Of a stretch of DNA of 64,000 nt, positions 60,763 to 64,000 are shown in pieces (the first letter of the stretch is position 1; each line of letters begins with the position of its first letter). The DNA is from Prevotella sp. GTDB taxonomy: Bacteria; Bacteroidota; Bacteroidia; Bacteroidales; Bacteroidaceae. Location of the stretch: assembly GCA_017417465.1 (NCBI GenBank), contig JAFPZD010000263.1:29005-93004 (forward strand), given 5' to 3'. The notes beneath the pieces were generated by a model that saw only the letters and a list, made by a program, of their open reading frames with translations, was not told where the DNA came from and made no database searches. The translations under genes were made by a program, and so were the position numbers.

Positions 60763-60856
60763 ATCTCCTCCCCCTCGGGGAGGTCGGGAGGGGTTTACTT
60801 TTCACTGTTCACTTCCCATCTCCTCCCCTTCGGGGAGGTCGGGAGGGGTTTACTTA
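60763..60856. repeat. Two tandem CTCCCC/GGGGAGG palindromic elements
   Basis: A CATCTCCTCCCC...GGGGAGGTCGGGAGGGGTTTACT unit occurs twice, separated by TTTTCACTGTTCACTTC. It follows aroE and precedes the second TPM gene. Same family as at 15945-16045 and in the nqr spacers. Confidence 0.65.
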
Positions 60857-61606
60857 TCACTTCTCTCTCCCTTCCCAGAATTCCCACGAGGCAAAGGCCT
60901 GCAACAGCAGCATCTCAAGCCCATTCTTCACCGTGGCGCCCTGCTCACGGCCCTTGCGCATGAACAGCGTTTCGTCAGGATTATAGATAAGGTCGTACAG
61001 AATATTGCGCTCGTCGAGGGCCTCATAGGGCAGCTGCGGACAAGTGTTCACCTTCGGCGACATGCCCAGTGGCGTGCAGTTTACAATGACATTGTACTCC
61101 CTGACAACTTCGGGCGTGATACGTTCGTACTGGATAGTGTCAGGACGCTCGTAGCGTGAGACATAGACATACTCGAGTCCTAACGACTTCAGTCCGTAGG
61201 CAATGGCACGCGCCGCTCCGCCAGTGCCCAGCACGAGGGCCTTCTTATGGTAAGACTCAAGCAGGGGCTCCATGCTCTGCACGAAGCCAATGACGTCGCT
61301 GTTATAGCCCCGCAGCCTGACATTCTTGCCATCGTGAACCACACGGATAACGTTGACCGCACCGATGGCCCTAGCCTCAGGACTGATATAGTCGAGGAAG
61401 GGTATGATTTTCTGCTTGTAGGGAATCGTGACGTTGAGTCCTTTCAGCTCAGGGTTCTGGCTGAGCACCTGGTTCAAGTCGTCGATGGAGGCAATCTCAA
61501 AGTTGATGTACTTCGCGTTGATACCCTCGTCAGCAAACCGCTGGTTGTGGTAGCTGATAGAGAACGAGTGGCCTAAAGGGTAGCCGATGAGTCCGTATTT
61601 GTCCAT
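60857..61606 (-). CDS. aroE: Shikimate dehydrogenase
   Basis: A 249-residue NADPH enzyme of the aromatic pathway. The shikimate site (GYPLGHSFSISYHN, LNVTIPYKQKIIPFLD with its catalytic Lys, GYNSDVIGFV) and the nucleotide site VLGTGGAARAIAYGL are present, and the final helix includes NGLEMLLLQA. ATG 61606 is chosen; a longer frame to 61660 would overlap the menG end. Third gene after purC and menG. Confidence 0.94.
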   Translation of the reverse strand: MDKYGLIGYPLGHSFSISYHNQRFADEGINAKYINFEIASIDDLNQVLSQNPELKGLNVTIPYKQKIIPFLDYISPEARAIGAVNVIRVVHDGKNVRLRGYNSDVIGFVQSMEPLLESYHKKALVLGTGGAARAIAYGLKSLGLEYVYVSRYERPDTIQYERITPEVVREYNVIVNCTPLGMSPKVNTCPQLPYEALDERNILYDLIYNPDETLFMRKGREQGATVKNGLEMLLLQAFASWEFWEGREK

Positions 61607-61656
61607 TGTCGTAATAACTTTTTGCTGATTGACGAGTGACGATTGGGGCTGCACAA

Positions 61657-62391
61657 TCACTTGGCAGCAAAGTAGACCGTGCAGATGCCGAAGGTGAGCC
61701 GATGGAACGAGGCCTCACGGAATCCGGCATCGCGGAGTATCTGCACCATGCGCTCGCCCTGCGGGAAAGCCTCGATGGTGCGTGTCAGATAGGTGTAAGC
61801 GCTGCTGTCTTTCGACACGAGGCGTCCGTACAGGGGCAACACCGTGTGCGAATAGACATGAAACAGCTGCTTCATAGGGGTGCCGACGGGCGTTGTCAAC
61901 TCGGCGATGCTCAGGTGCCCACCAGGACGAAGCACACGGCACATCTCACGCAGGCCAAGGTCCAAGTCGGCAAAGTTGCGGATGCCGAAGGCGGCAGTGA
62001 CAGCGTCGAACGTTGCGTCAGGGTAGGAGAGGGCCTGACAGTCTTCACGCTCAAAGCTGATGACCTGCTGCAAGCCGGCGGCAACGACCTTCTGTCGTCC
62101 CACGTCCATCATCTTCTCGCTGATGTCAGCACCGATGAGTCGCCGTGGCTGCAGCATCCGCGCTGCCATGATGGCGAAGTCGCCCGTACCCGTGGCAATG
62201 TCGAGCATGTCCTGCGGATGGTAGGGCTCCAGCAGGCTGATAGCCTTACGCCGCCAACGACGGTCGATATTCCACGACAGTCGATGGTTCAGACGGTCGT
62301 AGGTTGGGGCGATGTTGTCGAACATCGTCTCCACCTGCTCGGTCTTCGAACCGTCAGCGGCGTATGGCTTTATCGTCTCCTGCGTATACAT
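61657..62391 (-). CDS. menG: Demethylmenaquinone methyltransferase
   Basis: A 244-residue UbiE/MenG enzyme, last step of menaquinone synthesis, which feeds the quinone pool used by NQR. Family motifs: [36 protein letters not shown], and [20 protein letters not shown]. The start follows the purC stop by 1 nt. As this phylum uses menaquinone, MenG is more apt than UbiE. Confidence 0.93.
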   Translation of the reverse strand: MYTQETIKPYAADGSKTEQVETMFDNIAPTYDRLNHRLSWNIDRRWRRKAISLLEPYHPQDMLDIATGTGDFAIMAARMLQPRRLIGADISEKMMDVGRQKVVAAGLQQVISFEREDCQALSYPDATFDAVTAAFGIRNFADLDLGLREMCRVLRPGGHLSIAELTTPVGTPMKQLFHVYSHTVLPLYGRLVSKDSSAYTYLTRTIEAFPQGERMVQILRDAGFREASFHRLTFGICTVYFAAK

Positions 62392-62392
62392 C

Positions 62393-63340
62393 TTATATCT
62401 TTAAGTAACCCATCACGTTCCGCTCGATGCGCTCAGCCAGGTCACCCTCGCAGGCCTCACGCTCGAAGCGCTCGCCAGTGATGTGCTCATAGAGCTCTAT
62501 ATAGCGTTCGCTGACGCTCAGGGCGTATTCGTCAGTAATCTCTGGCATCACCTGGCCAGGCTCGTTCATGAAGCCACGCTCAATGAGCCACTGGCGCACA
62601 AACTCCTTCGACAGCTGGCGCTGCGGCTCGCCTTTGGCTAATTTCTCCTCGTAGCCGTCAGCATAGAAGTAACGGCTGGAGTCGGGCGTGTGAATCTCGT
62701 CGATGAGTATCACCTTTCCGTCGCGCTTGCCAAACTCGTACTTTGTGTCGACGAGGATTAGGCCACGCTGGGCAGCTATCTCCTGGCCACGACGAAAGAT
62801 GCGGCGCGTATAGTCCTCCATGACAGCATAGTCCTCAGCAGAGACGATACCCTGACTGATAATCTCTTCGCGCGAGATATTAAGGTCGTGTCCCTCGTCG
62901 GCTTTCGTCGTCGGCGTGATGATAGGCTCAGGGAAGCGCTCGTTCTCCTTCATGCCGTCGGGCAGGGGAACACCACACAGCATCCTGGCACCATTCTTAT
63001 ACTCGCGCCAGGCGGAACCTGTCAGTATGGAGCGGATGATCATCTCCACACGGAAGCCCTCACACTTCAGGCCAACGGTTACCATCGGGTCGGGCGTGGC
63101 CAGTTTCCAGTTTGGACAGATATCGGCAGTGGCGTCAAGCTGCTTCGCTGCTATCTGGTTGAGTACCTGGCCTTTAAAGGGGATGCCCTTGGGCAGAACC
63201 ACGTCGAATGCTGAGATGCGGTCAGTGGCAACCATCACTAAAAGGTCGTCGTTAAGGTTATACACGTCGCGTACCTTTCCGTGGTACACGCTCTTCTGTC
63301 CAGGGAACTGGAACGATGTTGTTGTTAATGCTTTTGCCAT
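62393..63340 (-). CDS. purC: SAICAR synthetase (phosphoribosylaminoimidazole-succinocarboxamide synthase)
   Basis: A 315-residue purine enzyme joining aspartate to CAIR with ATP. Signatures: [53 protein letters not shown], and [20 protein letters not shown], with TPDSSRY. It is longer than the E. coli form (237), like the larger class of PurC. First gene of the minus-strand set; its promoter is at 63372. Confidence 0.95.
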   Translation of the reverse strand: MAKALTTTSFQFPGQKSVYHGKVRDVYNLNDDLLVMVATDRISAFDVVLPKGIPFKGQVLNQIAAKQLDATADICPNWKLATPDPMVTVGLKCEGFRVEMIIRSILTGSAWREYKNGARMLCGVPLPDGMKENERFPEPIITPTTKADEGHDLNISREEIISQGIVSAEDYAVMEDYTRRIFRRGQEIAAQRGLILVDTKYEFGKRDGKVILIDEIHTPDSSRYFYADGYEEKLAKGEPQRQLSKEFVRQWLIERGFMNEPGQVMPEITDEYALSVSERYIELYEHITGERFEREACEGDLAERIERNVMGYLKI

Positions 63341-63371
63341 AGCTAATTGTTGATTGATTGTAATTTGCCTG

Positions 63372-63379
63372 CAAAGATA
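63372..63379 (-). promoter_or_regulatory. purC promoter (-7 box)
   Basis: TATCTTTG on the minus strand, 31 nt before the purC ATG; no clear TTTG at the usual distance. Confidence 0.55.
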
Positions 63380-63460
63380 CTAATAATTATTGGAAAAGAA
63401 GAACACTTTGCCGACAAAACATGCAGAAAATGTTTTTTTCTTCAATTTTTTAGTAAAATG

Positions 63461-63492
63461 TTTGGCAGTTACAAAAAAAAGTCGTACCTTTG
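63461..63492 (+). promoter_or_regulatory. tRNA-Ser promoter
   Basis: TTTG (63461-63464), 20 nt, TACCTTTG (63485-63492); identical in layout to the tRNA-Lys promoter. Confidence 0.8.
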
Positions 63493-63508
63493 CACCCGCA
63501 AAACCAAA

Positions 63509-63596
63509 GGAGAGTTGGCAGAGTGATCGATCGCGCTGGACTCGAAATCCGGTATACCCTTTCCGGGTATCGGGGGTTTGAATCCCTCACTCTCCG
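63509..63596 (+). tRNA. tRNA-Ser (CGA)
   Basis: An 88-nt class II tRNA: acceptor GGAGAGT with ACTCTCC and discriminator G, anticodon stem CTGGA/TCCGG with loop CTCGAAA (anticodon CGA), a long variable arm (TACCC/GGGTA), and T arm GGGTTTGAATCCC. CCA is not encoded. Confidence 0.93.
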
Positions 63597-63602
63597 CAAA
63601 GC

Positions 63603-63636
63603 CCCTGTAAGTCCCTGACTTACAGGGATTTTTATT
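63603..63636 (+). terminator. tRNA-Ser terminator
   Basis: CCCTGTAAGTC (63603-63613) pairs with GACTTACAGGG (63617-63627) without mismatch around CCT, followed by ATTTTTATTTTT. Confidence 0.85.
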
Positions 63637-63746
63637 TTTCAAGACTCAGGTAGTTACCCCATTGGGTTTAATAAGTCTTTCAAGTTTCGCAAGCTATGAA
63701 ACGACGTTTTCATAACAGAAAACGACATTTTCATAGCAAGTTTGTA

Positions 63747-63848
63747 GTCGGTTTCCCAGCAAGAAACTGTTAATCAAACAACGAATGTCGGTTTCCTGCT
63801 GAGAAACCGATGGTTTCCTACGCAAGAAACCGATGGTTTCCTACTAGG
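63747..63848. repeat. GGTTTCC...GAAACC dyad repeats, 22-23-bp period
   Basis: Dyad units GTCGGTTTCCCAGCAAGAAA (63747), GTCGGTTTCCTGCTGAGAAA (63787), GATGGTTTCCTACGCAAGAA (63809) and a half-unit (63832). The last three are 22-23 bp apart, about the same period as the arrays at 2704 and 49781 but of unrelated sequence. Preceded by GAAACGACGTTTTC and GAAAACGACATTTTC dyads (63689-63732). No gene is visible from 63641 to 64000. Confidence 0.55.
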
Positions 63849-64000
63849 ATCCCATCAGGAAATGCCTTTTCCTGATTTCACTTGACAGTTTTCACCGGGT
63901 TAAACTGAATTGCTTGTCAACATCGTTTGCATCGTACTGAAAATCTTGTCACTCTGTGCCGTTGCTTCCTGAAAGACTTGACGGTTAGGAAAATATCGGA

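Overview
The window reads as a chromosomal segment of a Bacteroidales bacterium, most likely Prevotella or a close relative (an inference from gene content and signals, not a database match). Supporting signs are: many upstream boxes of the Bacteroidetes type (TAnnTTTG near -7, often TTTG about 20 nt further up); a complete nqrABCDEF operon; lipoprotein TamL, BamD and TamB homologues; an Rpb6-type RNA polymerase omega subunit; DUF3078, DUF4293, DUF4468 and DUF5687 families; T9SS-like sorting sequences; and plant-polysaccharide enzymes (GH43, GH2, PL1). No insertion sequence, integrase, prophage or CRISPR array was seen.

Layout. 1-1094: 3' end of a GH43 gene. 1095-3344: repeat-rich stretch with one small, probably frameshifted membrane-protein gene. 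3345-7763 (-): tamB. 7943-13985 (+): nqrA-F, the Na+-pumping NADH:quinone oxidoreductase. 13960-14832 (-): prmA. 14967-20831 (+): a Tyr/Trp/Gly-rich secreted protein, a FadL/OmpP1-type porin and a GH2 enzyme. 21314-24680 (-): tilS, an rlmI-like methyltransferase and a DEDD exonuclease. 24789-32287 (+): ftsK, a lolA-like gene, a DUF5687 membrane protein, a short T9SS-tagged protein and pectate lyase. 32452: tRNA-Lys. 32707: DUF3078 barrel. 34053 (-): gdhA. 35658 (+): HD phosphohydrolase with a duplicated promoter. 36909-40194 (-): porin, small membrane protein and DUF4468 gene with 4-nt overlaps. 40304 (-): uvrB. 42445-49553 (+): bamD, rpoZ, DUF4293, engB, ABC-F, recR, membrane protein, GT2, GNAT. 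49554-50626: second repeat-rich stretch. 50627 (-): SpoU methyltransferase. 51511 (+): tamL. 53833 (-) and 55049 (+): divergent C11 peptidase and GH25 lysozyme. 56019-63340 (-): purM, TPM gene, lemA, second TPM gene, aroE, menG/ubiE, purC. 63509: tRNA-Ser, then a repeat-bearing tail.

Themes. Envelope biogenesis is strongly represented (TamB, TamL, BamD, LolA-like, porins), with respiration (NQR plus MenG for menaquinone), nucleotide and aromatic synthesis, and information-processing housekeeping. The unusual part is between genes. Several distinct repeat families recur: 22-bp dyad tandem arrays at two loci 47 kb apart in opposite orientation, large GC-rich inverted repeats, polypurine GGAG/GATGAG runs, AT-rich GTGAAATAGTCAAAT and AATTGAGAAATGAG runs, and palindromic CTCCCC/GGGAGG elements. 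Some lie inside operons and some read through into protein coding sequence. The most interesting single observation is a duplicated palindromic spacer in the nqr operon. It occurs before nqrE and before nqrF, and in each copy an AGGAG followed by an ATG-TAA start-stop pair precedes the real start codon.
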